Source: Mesostigma viride
Taxonomy: Eukaryota > Streptophyta > Mesostigmatophyceae > Mesostigmatales > Mesostigmataceae
NCBI GenBank assembly: GCA_009746045.1
Contig: RPFO01002177.1
Span: 1 to 64,000 of the forward strand
Direction of reading: 5' to 3'
DNA: 64,000 nucleotides
The notes beneath the pieces are model-generated. The model was not told the origin of the DNA and did no database searches. It worked only from the letters and a program-made list of their open reading frames with translations. The position numbers were made by a program, and so were the translations under genes. Shown one piece after another: positions 53,322-63,379 of this stretch (its first letter is position 1; every line of letters begins with the position of its first letter).

Positions 53322-56300
53322 ATGAGGTCGACAGCGTCGGTACTAGCGCTCTTGAGCACAGCTGGGCTAGTTCTAATCGGGATTCTGCTTTCGGCATTAC
53401 TGTTGCCGTGCATGGGATCGATAGTAGGAAAGGCATACGGCACGTCGGACGTGCCGCAGCCACACAACTTGTCTGGATTACCGTGGTCGTTCACGCCCGA
53501 AAATTTGGTAAGTGATGTAAAAATATTGATGTACACATGCTGTCCATTCTTATATCCGGCTAATTACTTTTTATTATTTTGCTCTTTGGGGTTTAGTATT
53601 ACCTGGAACACATGTATTCTAAACTGGTCGGCTTTGATAAGAAGTTGGTCTGAGACTGTAATTAAGCAATAGGCAAGTTTACGATTGGTCAGCGAGTCCA
53701 CATACGTGCTATGACTAAGCTGGTCAGATTTCGTTGTTTGGTAATGTAGCCATTATATATAAATGCCATTACAAGAATCTGTACTGCAGACGTTCGGCGT
53801 GGCATACAGCACTTCTAACTGCACTAGGGGTTCTGGGCCGGCAACCTGGCATGTTTATCAGTTGCAACCAGTTGCCACAGGTTGTCACGTCAAAAGCTCA
53901 TGCGCCTGCACCAGATGGCCACATTAGCCTGCATCAGCTGCTATTTGGCCGAGAAATCTAACGCACATATGAATGCCAAGCCTGATGTCATGGATGCAAA
54001 GGGGCCTCCAGCCTGCCCCTGCTTACGTGTTCAGATATTATCCAGTCAGGTGATTACAACCCTACCTTATATAATCGACACATTGCACGTCATCTACTTG
54101 AAACGTTAATATCACTGTAAATATCGCAGTTCAGTACATGCGTAATGGTATACCTGTCGCCTTAACCGCAGTGATCATGACTAGCTGCATACTCCTGTTC
54201 ATAATGCCCCAATCATATATACAATGGGCCCAATAGCGCCCCGGCCCGAGGCGCCGGCAGCGTAAGCGGCAACCAACTCAAAGCTACTTACATGCACACG
54301 TTAATAATATATTTACTACAGACAAAAGTATCAGGCGTATGGCGTCATTATATGCATGTTGACATCCTGTGTAGTAATGGTACTACACAACCTGAGTTCA
54401 GTAAGGAATCGACCTGACTCATGGGTCCTATCAAAGAAGTGCCGGTGCCGAGCCTGCATGCGCTGACGGATGTGGACAAGGGTGGTACTGGGGCATCGTG
54501 AGCTGTGTGACCTGTCAGGTTTTGAGCGACTTGACGCAGTTTTGACCTGATCGAATTGGAACACAATATATTTTGGTCGACGTTTGAATTGCTGGCGATG
54601 TGGCATTACGACATCAGGCAATCTTAAAGTAGTTAGGGTATAGTGGCAGCACATCCCCGCCGCCTGCATGGTGTGCCTCGCTTCTGTATTGTGTCCTGAC
54701 GCCAAAAATAACATCAGGTATTGAACCAAGCATTCAATATGTATATACCGGAGTCATGTGACTGATGCTTACATGCTGAAATTGTGCCGTGCATTTTCGC
54801 AACTGTTTGATGTGACTTGTGCCTGTCTGCTCGCAATGTTGCTGTCATGAACGATCGATGGGCTTGCTCTGCCCGATTGAATGCAGAGACGCTTCACCTG
54901 CCCCCCGGGGGCCTACCTCGACGACTCGCCCACCCCCCTCGCGGAGAAAGAGCGGCGGCTGCAGGGCTGGGTGCAGCAGCTGCTGCGGCAGGGGTACCAG
55001 GTCATGCCGGGATGGGAGGTGGCCACCCAGCTCTCGGGCGGCTCCTTCTGGACCTTCTCCGACCCAATGTGGCCCAAGCCGGCGCGGTGCAGGCCTCTCT
55101 GGGGCGACGAGCAGGCGATATTTAATGCCTGCCTGGCGATCTTCCATGGGAGGTGGGTGGGGTGGATCGGCGATCTTCCATGGGAGGTGCATCTGTCCTT
55201 GCATGCGGCTGAATCAGTCGTATGAGAGTATATCACGGCAGATCGAAGCACTTGTTGATTGATAGTTTTGTGGTCTAAAACACCTTCTGATAGTTTTGTG
55301 GTCTAAAACACCTGTTGAAAGTTTTTCCATCTAAAACACCTGTGGCTTTTGTCTGTACTTCCAAGAGCTGCATATATTGGCTAGGATAAGAAGCACTGGA
55401 TGTCAATGGACCTAGTAGTGCTGGTGGAGTTTGGAGTTGATCCCAGTTTGTGCACAATCATGTTTCTTGTATCTGTGACAGTATAGTGGGGAGGCCTTAG
55501 TACATTGAATAGTAGTAATAGCGATGTGCACATGTTTCTTGTATCTGTGACAGTGTAGCGGGGACGCAACCCCTCCCTATATCACACTCATATATTTGCA
55601 TTGTGTCCATGTTCATGATACCACTAAATATGTCTTATGTGCATGCACGTGTCAACTACTACATCGATGTCTCCCTGGACACACGTCAGTGTGATTCTAC
55701 TTGCTGTACTTTTCTCATGTTCATTATTATGCTGGACATGGCACATGACTGCTACTTAACTGCCTAGCTCCATGATTCAAACTGCCCATTCCTTGTCAAA
55801 CATGTTTGACCGTGCAACATGCAACGGCCTGCATGCCTGTGCTAACTATGCATGCATGTGCTAATAATACACGTGATCGGTTATTCGCCTGTCACATACG
55901 CCCGGCCGGCTGATCGCTACCAGGATCACGCTCAACCGGCGCTACCGCCTCATCCTGCGCCTCGTGACCAAGGCGGCCAGCTACAGCATCATGACGACGG
56001 CCCAGAAGATGCTCGAGGGTACGACACTGTTCCACTTCTTCTCACAAGACACGCTGGTGCCTGGGTCACGAGACCAGTGCCGCCAGGTGTCGGATCCTCA
56101 CGACCCTGCCACTACAGAGATGAGCGAGGCGGGCAGAGGCCGCGAATACAAGCTTGTGGGGAATGTGAGGGAGCCCTTTGCGCGCTTCCTCTCGGGTTTT
56201 AACATGTGGCTGCCTCAGACCAAGCACGGTGACCAGTCGACCGAGGAGATATTCGAGGAGCTGCTCACGAGGGGGTTTGAGTGCGGGGACTACTCGTGGG

Positions 56301-56695
56301 GCGCGCATGAATGGACGGTCAAGGGCTGGGCGCATTTCTTGCCGTCAGCGGATTTCTTCCGGCTGCCGTACCATTTGTACGCGCCGACAGGGACAAGTCC
56401 GTACATCGATAAGCTGTTCCGTATGGAACGGCTGGATGACGTGATGCCTTACTTATCGTCGGTAAGGGCGGCTGGGCCGCACGAGCGGCGCGGCGGCGGG
56501 TCCAAGAACGTGAAGCAGCTCATTTGGGGAAATGTTGGTAAACAGGATGGCTCACTGACAAAGGTGATCATGGGGTTGGTTGCGGAGAAGCCGGCGCTCA
56601 TGCGGGCTTTTTGCCGAGCATTCATCCAGGATTATATCTGTTTTGACTATGAACTCCCGGAAGCATGTAGTGACATGCTTCAGCTGTCTAGGTAA
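53322..56695 (+). CDS. Golgi-type membrane sulfotransferase, three exons
   Basis: Exons 53322-53507, 54887-55152 and 55924-56695 join in frame to 407 codons. Introns begin GTAAGT and GTGGGT and end GCAG and CCAG. Exon 1 encodes a type II anchor (LALLSTAGLVLIGILLSALL, residues 8-27). Exon 3 opens with RYRLILRLVTKAASYSIM, the 5'-phosphosulfate loop that binds PAPS (TKAASYS in place of PKTGSTS). VGNVREPFARFLSGF is the 3'-phosphate motif (R, then S about 8 residues on). The end, FIQDYICFDYELPEAC, is typical of Sulfotransfer_2 carbohydrate enzymes. The protein would transfer sulfate from PAPS to glycans in the Golgi lumen. It ends at TAA 56693-56695; that stop overlaps a GTAAGT, so a further exon is possible. 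A 21-bp duplication spans the second donor. Confidence 0.8.
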
Positions 56696-56887
56696 GTTAT
56701 TTATTTACTAGTTAGTATCAGGTTAATTTATTTCTTTGCTTTTTACGCGGTCCCGTTGGGGAGCCGCCGAGCATACATGAAATTCAACCCGAGTTTGCAT
56801 GATGATAATGATCGAAGCGGACTGAGATCTATCCGGACCGCATCTATCCTATGTACCCTGCTCGATCGTACGTCTTTGCCACAACAT
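56696..56887. other. 3' flank of sulfotransferase gene
   Basis: Under 200 bp before the next SINE fragment. It contains GTCCCGTTGGGGAGCCGCCG near 56750, a relative of the hairpin end described for the ORF1-only retroposons. Confidence 0.4.
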
Positions 56888-57061
56888 CAAGGAGACAGCC
56901 AGCGCAGGCCAGAAATCGGGAGAATCTGGACCATGGTAGCTCGCGACTCCCCAATGGGAGCACGAGTTTAATTCATTCATTAATTCATTAATGGTAGCTC
57001 GAGCCTGCCATTATTTTTTCCGAGTTTTCAAGTCGTTCAGGGTGATGAATATGAATGGAGA
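56888..57061 (+). mobile_element. SINE-like fragment S4 with nested 47-bp insertion
   Basis: Matches the 5' half of S3 (CAAGGAGACAGCCAGCGCAG) and ends near GAATGGAGAT, where TTAA repeats start. It is split by the insertion at 56944-56990. Confidence 0.75.
56944..56990 (+). mobile_element. 47-bp retroposon end with 11-bp TSD
   Basis: Flanked by ATGGTAGCTCG at 56933-56943 and 56991-57001. The insert is the 3' hairpin end GACTCCCCAATGGGAGCACG of an ORF1-only retroposon plus an ATTC/ATTA tail. It is an extreme 5' truncation. Confidence 0.8.
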
Positions 57062-57079
57062 TTAATTAATTAATAAGCA

Positions 57080-57098
57080 CGTGACTGCGTCACGTGGG
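57080..57098. repeat. CACGTGAC-TGC-GTCACGTG palindrome
   Basis: Perfect 8-bp inverted repeat with a 3-base spacer containing two G-box (CACGTG) cores. It may be chance within repeat-rich DNA. Confidence 0.4.
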
Positions 57099-57132
57099 TG
57101 CCAATACAGAGTAAAGGAACCTTCAACCCTAT

Positions 57133-57215
57133 ATTAATTAATTAATTAATTAATTAATTAATTAATTAGACTCGTGCTCCCGTTGGGGAGTCACGGAGCA
57201 TTAACCCCGATGGAT
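57133..57215 (-). repeat. (TTAA)n tail and hairpin end of another retroposon
   Basis: Read on the minus strand: GCTCCGTGACTCCCCAACGG, GAGCACGAG, then a long TTAATTAA tail. It matches the 3' end of the copy at 61307-62715; only the end is kept. Confidence 0.65.
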
Positions 57216-57381
57216 GGATGGATGGGTGCAAACATTCCTACCGGTCTAATCTATCTACATTGGCTACATACTACATCTATCTAACAGCATTCTAACTACA
57301 ACATCTATCTAGGCAGCCGCACGCTGCCCTAGGGGGAGCTATCTGGCGTGCCGTTTATATGGTAGCGACCGTTTATACGAG

Positions 57382-59312
57382 CCACGAGCCACGAGGTAGC
57401 CATGGCTGACGGCGGAGCTCATAACTTTCACGTTTGAGCCCCAAATTCAGCTGTGAATATCACTATCGCTTCGTCTTTCTAAGACGCACATGCTGATATA
57501 ATTTTCCGAATCTAACACGCAATATATGACGAGCAAACGTCCTTTGACGCAACGCAGTTTGGCGGATGCGCTCGCCCATGAAAATGCGGCAGCTGCGGCT
57601 GCAGCTTCGCCATCAGGTCCGGTAGACAGCGGTGACACTAGTCGTGCACTGGTGGCCACCCAGCAACCTCCCGGGCTTAATGCCTCGCCATCGGCATCGC
57701 CTGACCCGAAACGCACCCGCCCAGCCGACAAAACAGGATGGTCCCGCCCCTCGGAACCGCGCTTTCGGCCCCACCCTTTCAAGGTCGATGATCACGACTG
57801 GAACAACCTGTCTCCTTACGATGCTATGGACTGCATCTTCTACGGGGACTACGCCTCGCTTTACGACCTGTGCCTCCATCTTTACGACCAAGGTCGCCTC
57901 ATCGGCAGCAACGGCTGCCGCTGGCAAACCCACGGCGCCCTGCTTGGCTGCCCCGCCCCCAGCTCCAGCACACCATCCTCAACTCCCTTCTCGAGCGCTC
58001 TGACGACGAGATCTGGGCTCCATCCATCTCCGCCCCCACCCTCCGTTCCATCCTCACGGAAGCCTTTCAGCAGCACGTGACCCCCTTGCTGCTGACGTCG
58101 CAGCAATGGGTGGCACGCTGGCTGCTGAACTTCCTCACATTTCCGCCGCTGCCGCCTCCACCTCCACTGCCATTTCCGCCTCCACTGCCGACATCAAAGC
58201 CCAGCTCCTCGACCTCGACCAACGCCTTCAAGCCACCGCCAACGCCCTTGAGAGCTTGCATGACACCGCCGGCCTCACCGCCCAGGCGGTGAAGGACATC
58301 GCCGCCCAGCCGGCGTCTGCTGGCCCGGCCGGCGATGCTCCCTCCACCTGGGCGGACTTGCTTAAGCAGCACACCACCTCCACCACCTCCACCATCTCGG
58401 CACAACTCAAGCAACAAGCCCTCGACCTTCGCGAGGAAACCGACATCGCCCGGCGCAGCCACAATGTCATCGTCAAGCACTTCGACCAGCCGGCAGGTGA
58501 GACCTCCACGACCCTTCTTGAGGCATTTAAGCGCGACATTCTTGCCCCCATGCTACTCACTGGTGAGCTGGACATGTCGGCTGTCCGCCTCCCCCGCGCG
58601 CGGGGGAAGGCTGGCCCGGCACCCGTGCTCCTCACCTTTAAGTACATGGCGGACAAGCTGTCGTTCCTTAAATGCCGCAAGAAGCTCTCGAGGACTCGCT
58701 TCACGCTGGACGACGACTTGACCCTGGCCCAGCAACAGCGGCGACGCGAGCTATGGCCGGCCTACCTTCAGCTCCGGCACAGCGCAGGGGGAAGCCGGTA
58801 TACTGGAGGGGGGCGGTCATCCACGTTGACCACAAGCCCTGGCAGCCCCCTCCTGCCACCCCAGACTAGGGAATTCATACCAGTAGTGTAGATTAGTCAG
58901 GCTTAGCCTAGCATGTGGCCCACGCGCATGTGCGCCCATAATGGCCCCCATGGATGTTGTCTACAGGATTTAGCCAAGCCCTGCCTATAACGGGACCCCC
59001 ATGGATGTTGCATTAAGAATTTCGCCATGCTATGCCATGCAGAGAGATGCTCTCTGTAGAGAAGCCATGTCCTAGCTCTTGTATAGCCATGATGATCTTC
59101 CCCACCTATGACAGGCTCCCCTTCGCTGGGTGTTGCCTGAAACTCTGGGTGGTGCAGGTGCCCTAGTGCACCTAGAGCAAGTGTTGTTTACATTCCCACC
59201 CTTGCAGGAAGTAGCTTAGAATGTATGATAGGCCATATGCCCCTTCTCTGGGCTATGTGCTACATATACTCCCAACGGAGTTATGTTACAATTCAATTCA
59301 ATTCAATTCAAT
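57382..59312 (+). mobile_element. ORF1-only retroposon, copy I
   Basis: The 5' UTR is shared with 6166-6335 (inverted). The ORF1-like protein is at 57526-58891, and a conserved 3' UTR runs to ACATATACTCCCAACGGAGT (a hairpin: ACTCC or CTCC pairs with GGAG) at about 59262-59282. A tail of ATTCA repeats follows (59288-59312). No RT ORF is present between the ORF1 stop and the tail (about 400 bp). Confidence 0.75.
57526..58891 (+). pseudogene. ORF1p-like protein of copy I, frameshifted
   Basis: The first frame (57526-58080) starts MTSKRPLTQRSLADALAHEN and contains PFKVDDHDWNNLSPYDAMDC. A frame change at about 57950 passes through LQHTILNSLLERSDDEIWAP, and another at about 58100 enters a frame ending at 58891. 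The last part is helical or coiled coil (AAAASTSTAISASTADIKAQ), then basic, with VIVKHFDQPAGETSTTLLEA. It ends in a conserved C-terminal box, CRKKLSRTRFTLDDDLTLAQ with RRRELWP, shared with copies II and IV. Layout and box resemble LINE-1-type ORF1 nucleic-acid-binding proteins (coiled coil, RRM-like, C-terminal domain). That assignment is by pattern, not by search. Confidence 0.65.
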
Positions 59313-59658
59313 CTGGCGTGCCTCCCGCGGGATTGCACACGCGGGCGCTTCCCCACTGGGGGGGGCTCGTTGTCCTCTATGACCTGGGCCCACTTGGCCT
59401 TGTCCATCATCTTCTTCCAAATCACGGAGAGGCCTAGGCCCCCCATGTCCTCTACTAGCTGTTCCTTGAAGGAGGAAACCCTATATACACAGTGAGAAGG
59501 AGGGAGGGCGCCCTAGCTTCTCTCACTGCCGCAGGTGGGCAGGCCACAGAGCGCTCTCTCCACGGCATGGTGCCGGGGCGCAACACTGTGGGTGCAATAC
59601 AACCAGTTCAATACCATAGGTAGGCTGACGCATAGCTTGCTACAAATGTGAGGTGGGC
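59313..59658. other. Unassigned spacer
   Basis: No gene or recognised repeat. Confidence 0.4.
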
Positions 59659-60741
59659 TCAATTAATTAATTAATTAATTAATTATCAACATCACTCCGT
59701 TGGGAGTAAATGTAGCACATATCCCTGAGAAGGGGCATATGGCTTTTAATACATTCTAGGCTACTTCATGCATGGGTGGGAATGTAAGCTACCCCTGCTC
59801 TAGGTGCACCAGGGCACCTGCACCACCATGCTGTCTCAGGTTCAACCCGCCTAAGGGGGGGATCCTGGCACGGGGGAGGAAGATCATCATGGCTATACAA
59901 ATTAACTAGAGCGTGGCATCTCAGCAGAGAACAGCTCTCTGCATGGGCACAGCATAACTAAATAAAACTAGGCATCATCTGGAGTGTGGCACATCATAGG
60001 CACACATGTACATGGTTAAATAATGCTCGTGGCTCAGCTGGTATAGTGCCTGTAGGAGGCGTACATGTACATGGCCACGGTCTATCTATTCTACACTACT
60101 ACTGCTGGTGGGCTCAAGACGTCGGCTAATTAAGGCGCAAGCTGATGGCCACAAGGTGCCAGAGCTAATTGAAGGTACTATAACGCTGTGCGCTAATATC
60201 GTTTCAAGTGCTGTAATGCCTAAGCTATCCCATAATCGATTGCCCCCATCTAGACAACTAGCTGGAGTGCTCTATCCCGGGGAAGCCCGGGGGGCTTCCA
60301 CAGTTTCTTGTTGACATAGAGGTCCCCGCCCCGCCAGTACACTTGGGGCTTCTCGGGGTTGGTCTTGTGGCGGATGTAGTCGGGCCACTGATCGCGGCGT
60401 TGCTGCTGCTGGGCTGGCGTCAGGTCGTCGTCAAGCGACCAGGAGGTGTCCACCAGCTTCTTGCGGCGAGAGAGGAACCGAACTCGGGCTGTGATGTCGC
60501 TGAAGGTGAGGACCACTGGAGGGGGCCCAGCCTTGGCCCGTGGATGGGGCAGGCGGTAGGCGCCCTGCAGTATCGCACCTGGCAGCTGCATGCACGCCAA
60601 GAGCTGTTTCTTCAGCTCGTCGAGAAGAGAGTCTGGGGTCTCCTCCGGCAGCATGTCGAAGCGCCTGAGGATGACCCGGCAGCGGCGACGGTCGCGGTCA
60701 GCGGCCTCGCGGCGCGTGTCTTCCAGCTCCTGGAGCTTGGT
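59659..60741 (-). mobile_element. ORF1-only retroposon, copy II, 5'-truncated
   Basis: On the minus strand the tail is (TTAA)n at 59659-59686, preceded by the hairpin ACTCCCAACGGAGT and a 3' UTR closely matching copy I (GCCATATGCCCCTTCTC, CAGAGAGCTGTTCTCTGCTG-like segment). The ORF1 C-terminal half reads from 60741 to 60250: TKLQELEDTRREAADRDRRR, then SRRKKLVDTSWSLDDDLTPA, QRRDQWPDYIRH and VYWRGGDLYVNKKLWKPP. Sequence stops matching at 60741, where a SINE-like fragment begins. Confidence 0.75.
60250..60741 (-). pseudogene. ORF1p-like C-terminal half of copy II
   Basis: About 160 open codons; the first ATG is at 60654 but homology extends upstream to 60741. It has CRVILRRFD, PHPRAKAGPPPVVLTFSD and the DDDLTPAQQQQRRDQWP box. 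The N-terminal coiled-coil half is missing through truncation. No start or promoter is retained. Confidence 0.7.
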
Positions 60742-60935
60742 GGTGAATGGAGATGGAAATGTGTAGCCTTGTTCATTGAAATTATGGCTGGCTTACGTGA
60801 AGAGCGACTAGATCATGACGTACCTAGACGGTACGGGGGGGCCGGAAACAGCTTGCTGGATCAGGGCGTGTGTTTCGAGCCTATAACTGGCCGGGATCGA
60901 GTGTCTAGCTAGTGGTGAGCGCCATATAATAGTAT
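60742..60935 (+). mobile_element. SINE-like fragment S5
   Basis: TGAATGGAGATGGAAATGTG through GGATCAGGGCGTGTGTTTCG to CTAGTGGTGAGCGCC matches the middle of S3 (minus strand). It directly abuts truncated copy II, so the two joined by insertion or recombination. Confidence 0.75.
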
Positions 60936-61009
60936 GAGATCCCGTACCTTGACAGTATTTGCAGTTCATGCAAGCTAGCTCTGTGCACCCGCCGATATGC
61001 ACTCCAGCT

Positions 61010-61306
61010 ATTAATTTACTAATTAGTAACATAACTCCGTTGGGAGTACATGTAGCACATATCCCGGAGAAGGGGCATATGGCTTTTAATACATTCTGGG
61101 CTACTTCCTGCAAGAGTGGAATGTAAGCAACACTTGCTCTAGGTGCCTCAAGGACACTGGCACCACCATGCTGTCTCGGGTTCAACCCAGGTAAGGGGAT
61201 CCCGGCATGGGGGAGGAAGATCATCATGGCTATACAAGAGCTAGGGCATGGCTTCTCAACAGAGAGCGTCTCTCTGCATAGGCATAGCATGGCTAAATTC
61301 TTAATG
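61010..61306 (-). mobile_element. ORF1-only retroposon, copy III (3' UTR only)
   Basis: On the minus strand about 285 bp of 3' UTR end in ACTCCCAACGGAGT and a short TTAATTAAT-like tail. The segment matches 59690-59970 and the inverse of 58990-59285. No coding sequence is retained. Confidence 0.75.
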
Positions 61307-62720
61307 CAATGAATTAATTAATTAATTTAAAAACTCGTGCTCCCGTTGGGGAGTCACGGAGCACCGAAGTGCTTTTAATCCCTGTGTGTGCACTACAGGA
61401 GAAAGGGCAGAGACCCCCAGTCTCCTTCATGCCAAAGGCATGCCACAGCTGCAATCGGGCGCGGCTAGCTAAAAGGACAGGCTAACGATCCGGCAAACTG
61501 TGGGTGCAATAAGACCCATGTGAGCATATCATAGCAAGGAGCGTGGGCAGGTAATCTGAACATAGCCAGGGCGTAGCATGGCTGTACTAGGACTAGGCTA
61601 AGGCTATGGCTGGTTGTGTACCGTGCGTTGGCGGCACGTGACTAGGTGTGTTGGCACAGCTAGGCAACATTCTAGGCATGGCTGCCTTAGCGGCAGTGAC
61701 GCCAATGGTTACAAGCTAGGGCTATTGCTATTCTAGCCCGCTGGGGGCGTCCACATCTTGTGGTTGATCATCAGGTCCCCGCCCCTCCAGTACACCTTGG
61801 GCTTCTGGGGGTCCTGCTTATGGCGGAGGTATTCCGGCCACAGGTCGCGTCGCTGCTGTTGCTGAGCGGGGGTGAGGTCGTCATCCAGCGTCCAGGTGAG
61901 GTCGTGCAACCGCTTGCGACGAGAGAGGAACCGCTGCTTATCCTCAGCTGGGGAGGGGAAGGTGAGTAGGACTGGTGGGGGAGCCGCCTTGTCCCGTGAT
62001 TGGGGAAGGCGGTGGCACCCACGCAGTTCTACCTCACCTACCAGGCCCATGAGGGTAAGAAGCTGGTTCTTGAGCTCGTCAGCAAGAGAGGTTGACGTCT
62101 CACCTGGCTTCTGGGGGAAGCGACGTAGCACCACTCGGCACTCGCGGCGAGCGCGGTCGGTGACCTCCCGTTGCTGGGCCTGGCGGTGGTCCTCCAGCTC
62201 CTGGAGCTTTGTGGCGATGGCGTCGGTGGTGGAGGCGGTCGCTGACCGCAGCAGGTCCGCGTAGGAGAGCGGCGGGAGGTCGCCAGCATCCTGCCGGGGT
62301 GGCTGGGATGCAATGGTGGCCGTCTGCTCCGCTATCTTGGGGACCTGTGTGGCCAGGGCCTCGGTGTGGGCGGTGATGGCCTCAAGCTTCTTCAGGAGCA
62401 CGCCACACTTGCCCTCCACCTGGTTAAGGCGAGAGACAAGTGCAGCATGCTTTTCCGAAGCCTGCGCCGCGGTGTGTAGCGCCGTGAACTGGGGTTGTAG
62501 CTTGTGGACGACCTTGGTTTCCACGTTGGAGACCCGGGCTTCCACCGTGTTGAGCGTGGTGTTCAGCGATGTCAGCTTCTCGGCCAGCGGCCAGGTCACG
62601 TGCTCCTCCAGCACTGCGCGGATGTCATCCTTGCAGAGGGAGGGAGCCGATGGGGCAGCCGGCTGTGCGAGGCTGGCGTTGATCGCTCTGGTGATGTCGC
62701 CCTGCCAGCCGTTAAGAATG
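61307..62720 (-). mobile_element. ORF1-only retroposon, copy IV (second subfamily)
   Basis: The tail is (TTAA)n at about 61310-61325. The 3' end is GCTCCGTGACTCCCCAACGG with GAGCACGAG (a hairpin: CTCCC pairs with GGGAG). The 3' UTR differs from copies I-III. The ORF1 is open for its whole retained length, and no RT follows. Homology-type composition ends near 62720; the sequence upstream is AT-rich flank. Confidence 0.7.
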
Positions 62721-62824
62721 TACTCCAGCACAAGTACATTTTGAGTTTTTCCAAGTTTCTTGTTTTTTGCTTGTTTCAAGTTCAGTTTTGCATAAAAAGT
62801 GTCCCCATAGCCCCTGGATCTCAT
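61733..62824 (-). CDS. ORF1p-like protein of copy IV
   Basis: 363 open codons, ATG at 62824. Residues 1-40 (MRSRGYGDTFYAKLNLKQAK, then VLVLEYILNGWQ) come from AT-rich DNA unlike the rest and may be flank read in frame; residues from about 42 (DITRAINASLAQ) look genuine. Residues 60-210 form a long predicted coiled coil (LTSLNTTLNTVEARVSNVET, AALVSRLNQVEGKCGVLLKK). Residues 235-320 form a basic, RRM-like central domain (RRECRVVLRRFPQKPGETST, PPPVLLTFPSPAEDKQRFLS). The C-terminal box is RRKRLHDLTWTLDDDLTPAQ with WRGGDLMINHKMWTPP. This is the layout of LINE-1-type ORF1p, an RNA-binding trimer and chaperone. It is the best-preserved member here. Confidence 0.65.
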   Translation of the reverse strand: MRSRGYGDTFYAKLNLKQAKNKKLGKTQNVLVLEYILNGWQGDITRAINASLAQPAAPSAPSLCKDDIRAVLEEHVTWPLAEKLTSLNTTLNTVEARVSNVETKVVHKLQPQFTALHTAAQASEKHAALVSRLNQVEGKCGVLLKKLEAITAHTEALATQVPKIAEQTATIASQPPRQDAGDLPPLSYADLLRSATASTTDAIATKLQELEDHRQAQQREVTDRARRECRVVLRRFPQKPGETSTSLADELKNQLLTLMGLVGEVELRGCHRLPQSRDKAAPPPVLLTFPSPAEDKQRFLSRRKRLHDLTWTLDDDLTPAQQQQRRDLWPEYLRHKQDPQKPKVYWRGGDLMINHKMWTPPAG

Positions 62825-63379
62825 CTGGAGGTAGTTGAACTAGTATATGCTACAATATACTAGGTTGTACTATTTTCTACTACATTTATACTATAATGTA
62901 CTAAATTGAACTACATATGAACTAAATGTAACTGTGATTGATGCCCCTGTAACGTCTCCCAATGCTCAATAACAGGTCTGGCCACCATTGGTGACCTCCT
63001 AGAGCCATTCACAGCTGCATTTCGTGGATCACCGCACAAAAAAAAAATGTTTTACTTAGCCTTATCAACATGGGAATGAGGGCTTTGGTGTGCAAACATG
63101 CATGTGTGCTAAAAATTGGACATTCTGACACTGCGCGAGAGTCTGGTAATACTTAAGCACTTCAGGTCATGATCGAAGTATAGAATGAACTGATGCAAGC
63201 AATCAAGCATTATGCAAGGAATGGAATGCTGCAATGAATTTTAGCAGTAATACTTGCAACTAGGGAACACACGATAAAGTCACGAATCTGACATGCATTG
63301 TGCCGTCATGGCACATGCATGAACATGTACACGAACAGAGGATCACGCGGACGCCCACGTGCACGCGCATGGCAATCCC
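62825..63379. other. AT-rich unassigned stretch
   Basis: TACTA-rich sequence near 62840-62920 (ACTAAATTGAACTACATATG-like runs); no gene is supported. Confidence 0.4.

Noticed and set aside
52912-53463. A 183-codon minus-strand gene
   Set aside because: Overlaps the first exon of the sulfotransferase gene on the other strand and shows no domain.
54331-54729. A 132-codon minus-strand ORF inside intron 1 of the sulfotransferase gene
   Set aside because: No motif and composition like surrounding intron; no support for a nested gene.
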